From: Hydractinia symbiolongicarpus
Lineage: Eukaryota; Cnidaria; Hydrozoa; Anthoathecata; Hydractiniidae
Reading direction: 5' to 3'
NCBI RefSeq assembly: GCF_029227915.1
Contig: NC_079876.1
Span: forward strand, 28,245,828-28,309,827
DNA length: 64,000 nucleotides
A program made the translations under genes and the position numbers. Shown here piece after piece: positions 9,557 to 20,599 of this stretch (positions are counted from its first letter, which is position 1; the number at the start of each line of letters is the position of its first letter). The notes beneath the pieces were generated by a model that searched no databases, was not told the DNA's origin, and saw only the letters and a program-made list of their open reading frames with translations.

Positions 9557-10988
9557 TAAACTTACGGCCTGTCAAATTTTTCATTTGGTATTACATAGCC
9601 TTTCAACCCAAATGGACACTCCGACAACCCGTTTCCTTGGCCCATAGGCAAAAAAAATTTAAAGTGTGAAGGAAAACAAAGTAATGTGGCTGCCGAAGAA
9701 ACCCTTTTTTGGAGAAGAACAGTGAAGCGAATGTGGATTTATTTTAACTTATTTGGAGCACAAACTTGATATAAAGTATTATTTTGTGGCTGTCTTGAGA
9801 ATTAGCCATTAAGTTATATTCTATGATAACAAGAGAGTAGGGCATGCAAAGGATGATTAAGGGCAATTTAGCTAGCTACTTAGCTAGAAACAATATTTTT
9901 ATTTGTATTTAAAGGTTTCTTTTTCATTGTTACTTTCTGAGCATTACTGACTCTTTTGTTGTAATTGAAGAGCACACAATCACCACCAACATTTTTAGTA
10001 AACTTTCTTTTTGTAATTATTTGAATCAGCTTGGGTCAAATAATGAAAATAAAAAGCAGAAGTTGACAATTCCCCAGCAAAAAATGCCAGCATTTTCATA
10101 TCGTTAGGCAAATCTGTAAATTTGAGTTCAACTTTAACAACATTTTGTTTATGTTGTAATGAGAAGATGTTGTTTTCTAAGTAATTCATAGCCTACATTT
10201 GATGACAAAAGAGGATTCCAGGCCTCCTGAAGACCACTTAGTGGACCTCGGGCTAAAGGTGCCACGCCTGGAATCATGACACCCCTTGGTTGAGGCTTTG
10301 GGCGAAACCGTTTGGTGTCAAGGTTGGGATTGTACAACCTGTGTTGTGTGTGTGTGTTTTGTGTTGTTGTTTTTTGTTGTTGTTGTGTGTGTGTTTTTTT
10401 CACTGATATTGTGTATCCTGGTTTAACTGTCTTTTTGGCAGTAACTTTGGAGGAACAAAACCTTTATAATTTAATCCTAAAACTTAAGTTGAGTATTTCA
10501 TTGTACCTTGCTGCAATGTTCAAAATTTTCTATATCTGAACTTTCCTCTATGTCGGCACCAAATAACAAAATTGTAAGGTACATTATTGTCCACTTTGTG
10601 ATTCTTGTACTTTAGTTGATATTCGCTTTCCTTAACGACATATTTATTTTCAAAAACATCGTGACAGTAGTATGTATTAAGTCATTTTAACGCATTAGCC
10701 TTTGAAGAGGTAAATTAATTGGACCAACTACTGACTGCGCGTAAGGAATTTTTCAATGCTGTTTTTGTGAAAAGAATATCCTACTCGATTTTTTAGCATA
10801 TTTTTTAGCTGCTAAGGTATCTAACACCCCAGTAACTGCAGGCTAAATGTTGCCATCAGTTCCACCATGGGAATGCAATGCCTTCATGGTTTCCTTCCTG
10901 CTGATAATTTTTAATTTCAAATTGAATCCTATTTTAGTAGGCTGCTCTTTTGCTTACCTAATCGTAGAGTTATTGTAACTTCTCTACT
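9557..10988. other. Anonymous region with a GT/GTT-rich microsatellite
   Basis: No gene recognised. A low-complexity TG and TTG tract lies at about 10336-10398. A GC-richer block at 10215-10330 looks like a repeat fragment. Confidence 0.4.
10336..10398. repeat. TG/TTG microsatellite
   Basis: Runs of tgtgtgtgtg alternate with ttgttgttg over about 60 bp. This creates spurious ORFs on both strands. Confidence 0.8.
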
Positions 10989-11252
10989 TCACAACTTCTC
11001 TCTATTAATACTCAAATTAGAGCGAACAAGATTTTCTTCAAATGAATGAAGCCGGTGTTCCTTATGAGACACCTTTCTAGTTTTTAAATAAACTTCACTG
11101 GACAGTACTTTTATGTGAGCGTTTAACTGACAAACTTTCAAAGGTGGATCATTAATCTTGTCCTCCATATCACTGATTACTTTTTGGTTTTTGCAAAATA
11201 CAACAAGATAATTGTCTTTTAAGTTCAATGATTTGCTAGCTTTACATGACAT
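10989..11252 (-). CDS. Unrecognised 87-residue ORF
   Basis: The frame from the ATG at 11252 to the TGA at 10991 is rich in Lys, Glu, Ser and Leu, with a possible amphipathic helix over residues 28-80. I recognise no domain. No neighbouring exon or repeat supports it, and it may be a random ORF or a relic of a coiled-coil ORF1-type protein. Confidence 0.2.
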   Translation of the reverse strand: MSCKASKSLNLKDNYLVVFCKNQKVISDMEDKINDPPLKVCQLNAHIKVLSSEVYLKTRKVSHKEHRLHSFEENLVRSNLSINREKL

Positions 11253-11750
11253 TAGTAAAGTTCATCAAATCAACAAACCATAATAGCTACATAATACATA
11301 CACATTTGAAAACAGCATAATGTTTCATATTTGTTCATGAGAGCATATTCTATTCGAAAACACTTTTAATATTATACCTTAAAACAGCCTTGTTATTATC
11401 ATCCCCAACAACTTTGGCTTTGTATTCAAGGTTATTTGTTTCTTTTAAGTGAGCGCCTGTCGATGATCCGTCGATATTTTTTTAAGTGGAAATTCATTTA
11501 ACGTAAATGGTTAAATTTGATAGTGTAGCTTGTTTGTTTCCTTGTTTATTTTTTTCGTCGAAATGAAATTTTCTAATCTCGTACTGCTTTATAATATTTA
11601 TAAAACACACAAATGTATTCCCCCACTTTAACAACCCAGGGACACTTGAATGTTTGTTTAAAAGTCAAACGTCCCTGAATTATCTCGTATGTTTTGACAT
11701 GTTTATTAGCCAACACTTGATAAGTTTCTAGTGGTTAGAAGTGCATTTTA

Positions 11751-12206
11751 TAATGCAGCTATGTATAGCTATCTATGAAAAAAATATAACTTTAGCTTAC
11801 TGTATTTTAAAATCCAAAAACAAGCACTAAATTAACTCCATATACTTTTCATATATGTACCTAGCTGGCCACATGTACAATGTAAGGGGGAAGTCACACA
11901 AAAATTGCTACACATGAATATAAAATAGGGTATATTTGAAGGCAAAGTTGGTAACGTCAACACATTAGAGAAAAATAAAACTCATAATGCAGCTATGTAT
12001 AGCTTTGCTATCTATGACAAAACTTAACAACTAGAGCTCACTATATTTTGAAAGACAAACACATGAAAAAAAATAACTACATGTAAAATGTAAGTGAGAA
12101 CTCACAAACAAAATGGTCGCACATAAATACAAAATAGGCTACATTTGGAGGCAAAATTAGTAACGTTAACACGTTACTTGGAGAAAAACAAAATTATAGA
12201 AAGTTA
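11751..12206. repeat. Tandem duplication, 234-bp period, two diverged copies
   Basis: Copy 1 begins 'taatgcagctatgtatagct' at 11751 and copy 2 at 11985. Shared blocks continue through 'aaaataggstayatttg' and 'gtaacgtyaacac' to about 12206. Divergence is moderate and copy 2 has small indels. No ORF. Confidence 0.8.
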
Positions 12207-14342
12207 GTTAGACCTATAATTTACATGGAAATTTAAAAATAAGCCATTATAGATAAATCTAAATAGGTTCTATAAAGGTTAAAAATGCTATATTTTCAGA
12301 AAGTAAATTTGTATGCTCCAAAAAATATTAAAGCTGGCAACTTTCAATGCTCACCACAAAGGTTGGTCATAACCTTTTTGCAAGCAAGAACCAATTATTC
12401 TGACTGATTTGACATATAAACAGCCATATAGCGTGTCAAAAATCTTTCAGAAATCAATGCAAAGTACTGCAAACACACTCAATTGTTTACTTTTTTATGC
12501 CGACTGTTTTGCCAATTCCACTTTTTCACAGATTGAACAACATTTTTCTTGAAGTTTGTGCTTGAAACCAAAATTATGCTAATCTAACAGCTTTGTTGTT
12601 GTTTATAGCTAATCTAGAAACAAAGAAAAAAGACGAATTTGTAATTAAACGACAATTCTGTTACAGCAAAATTAATACCAATCTACAGTTACTGACTTAA
12701 TGTCCACCTTAGTTTATATGCTAAAACTTTCGCGGCTTATTGTAATTTAATACGTTGTAATTTACCGAATTTGATTAGGCTGAAAATATTATGGCATTTC
12801 CTATTACTTTCGTTGACCGAGATAATCCCTGAGCAGCTAAAGTTACTGATCTACTTTTATGTTGCACAGAGAAAGAAAATGTTTCGGTGGACTGGCGTAT
12901 ATATTCTGCGATATCTATTTTAAATTTTGCATATGGACATATTTGTCCAGCGTAGCGCAACGAGATTGTGAAATGACATCATACTTACCTAACATAAGCC
13001 ATTTCACCGTCGTTAAATATAGTTTAATTACTAACGTGTTACCTATGCTACAAGGTAGTCGATAAAATTTTGCGTTATATCTTTCATTTCTCCTACCCTC
13101 TTGTTTACACTTTTGTATAAGCGCGTTAACCTCTTTTTAGTGGTTCATAAACACATTGTGTTCACCAGAACTAACGTCATCACCATTTGCAGGTTCTACT
13201 TTGCCAAAGATCGAAATACGATACATTGTTAATTGATAAAGTAACCATCGCCTTCCGTACATCTTCGCATTGCTCGATTTTGCAGCATTAAAATCACAGT
13301 TGGAAAAATCCATCTGTGACGTGTAGTGGGCAAGGCATTGAATTGACGAAACGACGAACATTGGCTTGACGAGTTAAGATACCATCTTAAATGTTACATT
13401 TTTTGCTGCACTCATTTGCATGATTTTTCATTCCAGGTTAAAAAAAAATATTTGTAATTACATGATACTCCTCATGAATATCAAAAATCCTAGCCCCGTA
13501 GTTCTACTTCAAGCTGAAATTTTAAAGTTTAAGGCCTAAATCTCTCAGCGCTGGCTGAAATTGATTCTGAATTTTCGACTAAGGATGAGAAGAATTATTC
13601 TCTTTTAACTTATGCTAAACATCTCCATGCAATCACTACTAATGCGTTTTAAAGTCGAAAAAACGACATACAAAGAATAAAAAATAATAAAATTTTTGCT
13701 ACATTTTTTGCTATTTACCGAATTATATTATGGACTCAATTTTATATTTTTTGCATTAATTTGTAATTTCTGTCCCACTTATAGATGATGGTAACGATAA
13801 GAAAGAAAGGGACCGTTAAGTTGGACAGTACTCATGCTTGTTAGAAGCAAGAAAGTGTATTTAGCACCTCCTAGGAGCCCAACCCCAGGTTTGACAACCA
13901 CTGTCCCTGTAGAAAAGATACTCCAGTGCAGCTTGCTGTATTGTAAACCTTTTTCATTTGCATGAAACAATTGAAGAATTACGCAACGGCGCGAAGCGCC
14001 CGCAATGTAATTCGGATTTTAGGAGTAAAACCAAAAGGAGATCTACATGGAATCTCAATGCACTGCAACGCAGAACACGCAGTGTTCGCATGCAGCAAAC
14101 GGCTGTATGACCTTGTCATTTAAAAACAAATGCATTTACATGTAGAAACATAAATAGCGCTAGCACCTAATTGATTTGAGCATCTTCACAGACTTCATGT
14201 AAGAATAACGAGTTAAAACGAAAGAAAAACAACCATAACCTATTGAGGTTGTAGAAAATATTTATAAAATGACCATAAACTATGTACATCAAGTGACGCG
14301 TTCGTTATTTATCAAGGCTATTGTATTGCACGATTTTTAGGA
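12207..14342. other. Anonymous 2.1-kb region
   Basis: Several short ORFs (12775-12960 minus, 12859-13065 plus, 13137-13361 minus) show no domain and no splice context. A short palindromic GC island (gcgcgaagcgc) lies at 13990-14002. The right end probably belongs to the Harbinger relic that starts at 14343. Nothing else can be supported. Confidence 0.4.
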
Positions 14343-15860
14343 ATGCCGCCGAATATTTTTGATGAGTTCCTTAATCTCATAGAAGTTGACATTAAGAAAA
14401 AAACAACGCATTTGCGAGACCCGACTCCTGCTAAAGTCAAACAAGCCACAACCTTGAAGTTGTTATCATGTGGGTTAATTTACGCCGAATTACAGTACTT
14501 ATTTCGCGTTTACAAGTACAAGTTCATTCCTGAAGTTTCAGAAGCTATATACATGCGATTAAAAGAAAAAAACCTTAAGGTAAATATATATACCGTTCTG
14601 TAATTTATCAAACGTACTAAACTAGCAGTCATACATTACTACCCGGTACTTTGTGAGTATTCACTTTCTAGGTTGAAATCTGACGGACTTTCTCGACGCT
14701 GCTAACGACGCTGATACACGGAGACATCAAGGAAGGGTACGTTTGTGTGGCATGTGTTAAAGAGTTCCTTTAGATCGAAGATTGAACAGGCGGTGTTTTG
14801 GAAGAGGGTAAGGCGAGTAATTCCATCTGAGCCTAAAAAAGGAGCTTCTGTATTTTCTCTTTAATATATTCTTTTTGCATTTCATCTGAAATGGATTTTA
14901 GATGCTCTCCAAGAGTGCGACCGTAGAGTACATCTGCACTCAGTGTTTTCCTGCGTTTTTCTCCCAGAACTGAAATCGCGTGCTTCAATATGTCATCTTT
15001 TAAAGATTTCGGGGAAACTTTTCGTTCTTTCGGGAGAGGCTTCTTTGTTGATGTTACACAGGTTACACACACGTCAATTTCATCCTCCATGTCCCATTCT
15101 TGAAAGGGTATTGGTGAAATTTGAAGTGTCTCACTCTTTTTGTCGGCTGTATTCTCATTATAGTCAAATTGCTATGATAAATTTGTTTAGACACCATGTA
15201 ACAGAGAAGGAATGGCGGAAAATTGCGCCGCAGCATGAACAACTTTGAAACTTTCCAAATTGTATTTGTTCTATGGATGGCAAGTACATCGTCATAAAGC
15301 AGGGGAAAATAGTGGGTCGTTTTATTTAAATTATAAAGACACTCTCAGCGTTGTTTTGCCCGCTTTGGTTGACGCAAATTACAAATTTATTTACGTTGAT
15401 GTGGGTTGCAACGGCAGGATTATTGATGAAGGGGTTGTATCAAAATTCTACACTTTCAAAATACATACACGACAACGTTATCAATATTCCACCCCAACGG
15501 TTAGTAAGAAACGGGAAATATTACTACCACATGTCATAGTCGCAGGCGATGCTTTTCCGCTGAGAGAATATATCATGCATTTTAAGGCGTATTTAGTGAG
15601 AAACGAATTTTCAACTACCGATTGACCAGAATGCGCGTATAGCAGAAAATGCTTTTGAGATATTGGAAAATAGATTTCGCGCGTTTTTTGTCACTAATGA
15701 TGCTATCACCGGAAAATGTAGAGGAAGACGCACTAGCATGTTGCGTACTTCACAATTTTGTTTGTGAGAAAACACCCTCAAAGTATTCACCACCGAGGTC
15801 ATTTGATGTTGAAAATTTGGAAAATGGTTCCGGCCACAGTGGATGAGCTTGCCCATCCAA
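14343..15860 (+). pseudogene. PIF/Harbinger (HARBI1-like) transposase, decayed
   Basis: The first exon (14343-14575) encodes FDEFLNLIEVDIKKKTTHLRD and PEVSEAIYMRLKEKNLK, the N-terminal block of HARBI1-type transposases, and ends at a good donor (AAG|GTAAAT). The catalytic half follows at about 15213-15860 in shifting frames. It has NFPNC.CSMDGKYIVIKQ (first Asp), LVDANYKFIYVDVGCNGRI, then VAGDAFPLREYIM (second Asp) and RIAENAFEILENRFRAFF (Glu). Stops and frameshifts at about 15248, 15300 and 15625 inactivate it. The family excises and inserts at 3-bp TWA targets with help from a MADF/Myb-like partner; a partner-like piece lies between the two halves on the other strand. TIRs were not identified. 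Confidence 0.75.
14770..15090 (-). pseudogene. MADF/BESS-type Harbinger partner protein, C-terminal piece
   Basis: The minus-strand frame runs from MEDEIDVCV through DDILKHAISVL and YGRTLGEHLKSI to KEYIKEKIQKLLF, a BESS-motif-like helix common at the C-end of MADF proteins. A TAG follows directly. The same frame then continues AQMELLALPSS to a second stop at 14770, so the TAG most simply replaces a Glu codon. The N-terminal MADF (DNA-binding) half is missing or unrecognised. It lies antisense between the two halves of the transposase, where an intron would be. In Harbinger elements such proteins recruit the transposase to the TIRs. Confidence 0.5.
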
Positions 15861-16055
15861 ATCTCAAAAACATTTTCAGTTGTTTCTTGCGTCTTTATTC
15901 TTGGGAGAATTATCTTGTTCAAACCTTTGTTTTCAACTATGTTTACACCTAAACCTACATCGCGTGCAAAACACGTGTGCAAAAACAGTGGATTCGATTT
16001 AAAACATAAAAAAAAATGGCATTGAAAAATTAAAAGTTAAATATGTTCTATTTTA

Positions 16056-16075
16056 TGGAAGCCGAGAGGGGCCAA
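16056..16075 (+). repeat. Left terminal inverted repeat
   Basis: A perfect 20-bp match to the complement of 20482-20501. Confidence 0.9.
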
Positions 16076-16110
16076 CGAAAAAGAATTTTACAATACAAAT
16101 TAAAAAATAC

Positions 16111-16352
16111 AAATCGAGAAAAGAAAATCAAAATCGAAAATAAAGAATTCAAATCGAGAAAAGAAAATCAAAATCGAAAATAAAGAATTCAAATCGAGAA
16201 AAGAAAATCAAAATCGAAAATAAAGAATTCAAATCGAGAAAAGAAAATCAAAATCGAAAATAAAGAATTCAAATCGAGGAAAGAAAATCAGAATCGAAAT
16301 TAAAGAATCCAAAATCGAGAAAAAAAAAATAGAATCGAAATTAAAGAATTCA
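16111..16352. repeat. Left subterminal array, six 40-bp units
   Basis: Exact 40-bp periodicity at 16111, 16151, 16191, 16231 and 16271, with a diverged sixth copy. Each unit is two related 20-mers (aaatcgagaaaagaaaatca and aaatcgaaaataaagaattc). The right end carries the same motif family inverted, at 20-bp spacing. These are candidate transposase binding sites. Confidence 0.85.
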
Positions 16353-16432
16353 AAAGAAAATTAGAAAAAAAGATCATTTTTTTTTTCAATATCAAAACAC
16401 TTTCTTTCTTCCGAGAAGAACGTCGAGACAAG

Positions 16433-17686
16433 ATGGTATACTGTACACAGTGTGGTCAAGTACTGCAAGATAGGAGTTTTTTTTGTTGTCACTGTGGAAC
16501 TAGATGCGAAACAACGTACGAAAGTAAGCCAGCCGATTCGAGTGATGAAAGTGAGCTGATACAGAACTACTTCAAGCGAAATTTTTCGTATGATCATATC
16601 ATTGTGTTTCTGAGAATACACCATTCAATTTACATGAGCAAAAGGACATTAAAACGTCGCCTGCAACAGCTGGGATTGAAAAGAAGATCGTATAACATCT
16701 CCGATAACGTTTTGAGAAGCATGATTGAAAATGAACTTGAAGGACCTGCTGTGCTAAAAGGTTATCGAGGAATGTGGAATCATTTAAGGTGCAAATATGG
16801 CGTCGTTGTTAAACGAGATACTGTGATGCACTTACTGCGAGAGATAGATCCGGATGGTACAGAGTTAAGAAGAGCTCGTCGTTTGAAAAGAAGAGTTTAT
16901 ACTTCTCCAGGACCAAACCATTGTTGGCATATCGATGGGTATGATAAGCTGAAACCGTACAGATTGCCCATTCATGGTTGTATTGATGGGTTCTCTCGGA
17001 AAATATTGTGGCTAAAAGTTGTCAAGTCAAACAATAATCCTATTATCCCAGCATTTTACTTTCTGCGAAAGGTGAAAGACCTCTGTTTTTGTCCGCAAAA
17101 ATTAAGGACTGACTGTGGTACTAAGAACGGCATTATGGCCGACATCCAATGTTCATTGGTTGGCAATGAAGATGCGCATTTATATGGGAGTTCGGTAGCA
17201 AATCAGCGGATTGAAAATTGGTGGTCTCATAACAAAAAAGCTTTTACAACGTGGGTAATAGATTTTTTCAAACAGATGGTAGAAGAGGGCATTCTTATCC
17301 CTGGTCATCATGTTCATATGGAGTGTGTTTGGTTTGTGTTTTCGCATTTTTTGCAGCTACAATTGGACGAAGTTGTGTATGAATGGAATACAGATTACAT
17401 ACGTCAGACAAACCATGAAACAATCCCTGGTGTTCCTGACATACTATATCACGCACCGATTCTGTCAGGTCATGAAGACAAAAAAGTCGCTATAACACAG
17501 GGACAAGTACAAAGAATACTTCAAGAAAAAAATGTATTTTCAAAAGCAACAGAAATATTCGAAGATCATGATCAACTACTCAAAGAACACTTTGAACATG
17601 TTATACAAACAAAACAACTTCGTTACCCTCCGAAAAATTGGGAAGAAGCTCGCAGTGTGTACAAAATCATCATCGAAAAGTGTTAG
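16433..17686 (+). CDS. Zinc-ribbon DDE integrase-core transposase, intact
   Basis: 417 residues, uninterrupted. Residues 1-25 form a zinc ribbon (MVYCTQCG...FCCHCG; Cys4, Cys7, Cys18, Cys21). Residues about 40-135 hold two helical, HTH-like blocks (one ends RTLKRRLQQLGLKRR; another has GYRGMWNHLRCKYG). The catalytic core has Asp168 (WHIDGYDKL), Asp227 (RTDCGTKNG) and Glu261 (NQRIENWW), a D-58-D-33-E spacing close to the retroviral/IS3-like D,D35E pattern. The C-terminal part is unrecognised but well conserved in character. It should bind the 20-bp TIRs and subterminal arrays and catalyse cut-and-paste transfer in the nucleus. The first ATG directly precedes the zinc ribbon. All catalytic residues are present, so this copy may still be able to move related elements. 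Confidence 0.85.
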   Translation: MVYCTQCGQVLQDRSFFCCHCGTRCETTYESKPADSSDESELIQNYFKRNFSYDHIIVFLRIHHSIYMSKRTLKRRLQQLGLKRRSYNISDNVLRSMIENELEGPAVLKGYRGMWNHLRCKYGVVVKRDTVMHLLREIDPDGTELRRARRLKRRVYTSPGPNHCWHIDGYDKLKPYRLPIHGCIDGFSRKILWLKVVKSNNNPIIPAFYFLRKVKDLCFCPQKLRTDCGTKNGIMADIQCSLVGNEDAHLYGSSVANQRIENWWSHNKKAFTTWVIDFFKQMVEEGILIPGHHVHMECVWFVFSHFLQLQLDEVVYEWNTDYIRQTNHETIPGVPDILYHAPILSGHEDKKVAITQGQVQRILQEKNVFSKATEIFEDHDQLLKEHFEHVIQTKQLRYPPKNWEEARSVYKIIIEKC

Positions 17687-18190
17687 TTCATGTCACAGGA
17701 GCAATAAAAAACGGAATGAAACAAACTAGACAAACTATATATTTTTACCATGTTTCAGACATATTTGTTTAGCGAATGATAGCTATTCTTGAAAAAAAAA
17801 GGTAAAACTTCAACGGAAAGAACTTACGAAATATACTGTATATCACGATTATCACGTTTTGTTTTTAAAAACAGCTAATATGCGAACAAAATACTAAACA
17901 ATACCCTAATAAAAAGATGTTATATAAACATACTCTATATCATATCAAAGTACAGTACTTCGTTGCATGAGAGCCTTCAAAGTCCATTTTTACATCGAAG
18001 AGATGATGTTAATTTCATGGTTCTGACAATTTTCAACACTTGTTGAGAGCATAATACTTTCAGAAATTTTCAGATGTCAGTGCTATTGTGTCTACTAAAA
18101 CAAAGATAATGGACTGAAAGCTGATGTTTTCATGCAACGATTATTAGCTATAAAAACATTTAAAAAAATGCAAACAAAAAATCTTTTGTT
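17687..18190. other. Convergent 3' regions of the transposon's two genes
   Basis: No ORF. It holds the 3' ends of the transposase and the HECT gene, which face each other. No further gene is seen. Confidence 0.6.
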
Positions 18191-20194
18191 TTAGCTACTG
18201 TAATATACACAAGCGGCAATGCCAAAACCAGGACTTGTAGCAACGTCTTCGCAAAAGTGCCGATTAAATGCTTCTGTTGATCCATAATATCGCTTTGTAA
18301 CAGGGAAAACAAGTTTGTAATTACATGTGTACACAATAATTCGCTTCCCTTGATCTTTTTTATTTGGATGGATAAATTCAATAGTTTCGTTTTCCTTCAT
18401 ACATGGTAGAACATATTTGGAACCTGTACAAAATTGAATCACATCACGTAGGGAAATATTAGTATCTGAATGTTCCTCCTTGCCATCATCATCAAGAGAT
18501 ATAGTTCCAGGAAGTTTGTAATTATCATTTTCTAATGCTTCTATAAAGTTTGTAAAATTATAGTAAATGTCTTCTTCTTTACTTTGATCAATTGTTACAT
18601 TGTTATCGTTGTTCACAGTGTAGATAACGTTTTTAAACACAGCTAACAAATCCTGAGCTTTTGCATCCATGCAAGGTACAAATTCTGTTTTGATTTCTTC
18701 ATAGTTTTGCTGCAATATTGAATATAAACCAAGTATGTCCATACCTTGTACAACTTGTTGTACTTCTTTAAGACAAACAGATAAGCAATAATGTTTGCAT
18801 ATATTTTGTATAACAATCGATTTATCTTCAAAAGCAATTGAAACATTTGTGACTCCTGCATTATAACGCTCAGGAAAAGATTCAAGACAAGATTGAAACT
18901 CTGAATCATTGGTAGTAGCATCTAACTCTTTCAACTTTGTTTGTACGTCCAGATCAGGCACATCATCAATAGAAAGGGGAAATTCTCCTTTATTAAACAT
19001 TTTAGATACAACAGCGGGCATTAAATAACGCGGACCAGCACAACCAGAAATCAGTGCCATTCCAATCAAATTTCCAAAAAGAAAAAAATTACCATTTGAT
19101 ACACGTTCCAGGTCATGGGTGAATGTAAATTGGTAGGAATTACCAGAACACAAATAATTTCTCGCATCATCGAAGAGCACACTAAAGAATTCTTTCAAAG
19201 GTCCTCCAGCATCAGCAGCCTCTTCTCCTATAAACTTGATTGTAATGGTCGTGGTGTACCATCCTTGAACGCCCTTTTCAGTTTTTGTGCTGTATCCAGC
19301 CAAATTTTTCTGCGACGTATAGTCAATCTGAAGCTGTCTGATGTTTTGAAAGCAGAAAGTAAAGTGTACATTTTTTGCTGAAATGTTAGTTCAGGAGGAG
19401 AGACTTGTGTATGTGTTTCATCATAACATTGTTGAACGGATTTGTTATCATCATCAGACAAATTTACTTCTTGCATTTCATTACTGTTGTTGCTGTAGTA
19501 GTCAGAAGTTGGACCGTTCAATAAAGTATCACCAAACAGATCAGGGGCTGCTGGGATATATGTATCATTGGCAATTTCTTCTACTTCGGTTGTGCTGATA
19601 GCATTATCAGTTGGCACGTCAAAAAAAAAGTCATTGCTGGTGCACAAATACAACACCATTTGAGAATATGGCTTTCCCAAACAATCCCTGTACTTATTTA
19701 ATCGAAAGTCATCCATATTTCCAGGTAGAGTTGTCACTTCCTTCAAGTCGGGATACAACATAACATAGCTTTCTAAAGCACAAAATTCTTGGTCGTGGTT
19801 ACTATGTTTGTCGATTGCTAAGAATTTCAACTCCAGTGCTGAAGCTGTTTCCTTCACCCTGACAGGAAGTCTTTTTTCACGAATTACTTTCAACTCACCG
19901 AAAAAGTCTCTTCTTGCTCTTCCTACGTTTAATGATATATATTTCTCTTCTACTGCTACTGTGGTGTTTAGCTGTGTTATTGGTGGCAGTCTTTTTCTTA
20001 TTGTTGGAAGATGGCTTGAAAAATGATTGTCTTTTTTTCTCTCTACTATCAGTGAAATGCTGAAGTGACAGTGTGTGTTGTCCTCCATCAACCTGGTTCT
20101 CTTTAATATCATCTTTGGCAATCGTCGAACCACATTTTCAACAAAATTTATAGTCTTCCTTTACAGCACAACCACACTTCACACAGTAGGCCAT
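18191..20194 (-). pseudogene. HECT E3 ubiquitin-ligase-like protein with N-terminal zinc ribbon (broken)
   Basis: From the ATG at 20194 the frame encodes a zinc ribbon (MAYCVKCG...FC-KCG), with a TGA at 20138-20140 inside it. The next part (20133-19240) has a block EEKYISLNVG, a KHSNHDQEFCALESYVMLYPD block and an acidic middle. A frameshift near 19240 leads into the HECT domain: FIGEEAADAGGPLKEFF (N-lobe start), FFLFGNLIGMAL, and a C-lobe with VYTCNYKLVFPV, where Cys327 of the 370-aa ORF fits the catalytic Cys (usually TCFN.L.LP). It ends AFNRHF...SPGFGIA. The architecture resembles the many G2E3-like genes annotated in cnidarians. An intact version would pass ubiquitin to a target, perhaps host defence factors or the transposase; that role is inference. 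Nonsense plus frameshift make this copy inactive. Confidence 0.75.
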
Positions 20195-20305
20195 TTTTGT
20201 TTATCTGCCTTCTGTTTGTTTTTGCGCAAGTGTTTTGAGCTAAAAACCATGAACTGAAATCACTTCCTTTTCATTATTATGCCGAAAAAGATTAATCTTG
20301 ATTTT

Positions 20306-20466
20306 GAAATTCTTTTCTCTATTCGGAAATTCTTTTCTTGATTCCGAAATTCTTTTCTCTATTCCGAAATTCTTTTCCCGATTCTGAAATTCTTTTCTCT
20401 ATTCCGAAATTCTTTACCCGATTCCGAAATTCTTTTCTCGATTTTGAAATTCTTTTCTCGATTTTG
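20306..20466. repeat. Right subterminal array, about eight 20-bp units
   Basis: Repeated gaaattcttttctctattcc-type 20-mers run to within 16 bp of the right TIR. On the complement they read AAAGAATTTCGGAATCGGGA, the same motif class as the left array but inverted relative to it. Confidence 0.85.
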
Positions 20467-20481
20467 ATATTTTAATTTTGA

Positions 20482-20501
20482 TTGGCCCCTCTCGGCTTCC
20501 A
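20482..20501 (-). repeat. Right terminal inverted repeat
   Basis: A perfect inverted copy of 16056-16075, followed by TA. Confidence 0.9.
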
Positions 20502-20599
20502 TACAATTTTAATTTTTAAGGATCATTGAAATTGAGAGTGTAAAAATAATTTTTTTTCTGTATACACTGTCATTTTTCTATGATAATTGGAAAATGATA

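Larger units (their letters stand above)
16056..20501. mobile_element. HECT-bearing integrase-type DNA transposon, complete boundaries
   Basis: The 20-bp perfect terminal inverted repeat TGGAAGCCGAGAGGGGCCAA lies at 16056-16075, with its complement at 20482-20501. The flanks are TA on both sides (16054-16055 and 20502-20503), fitting a TA target duplication, although the TIR could also be read as starting with TA. Inside each TIR is an array of short AT-rich repeats in opposite orientation. The cargo is a DDE integrase-core transposase (plus) and a HECT-domain gene (minus) in convergent array. The family is known to me only as multi-copy, unnamed integrase and G2E3-like HECT genes in cnidarians and fish. 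I give no formal superfamily name. Confidence 0.85.

Noticed and set aside
15245-15625. 126-codon ORF as a separate gene
   Set aside because: Its sequence is the catalytic part of a Harbinger transposase in a shifted frame, so it belongs to the pseudogene at 14343-15860.
15611-15982. 123-codon minus-strand ORF
   Set aside because: It overlaps the Harbinger catalytic end antisense and has no domain.
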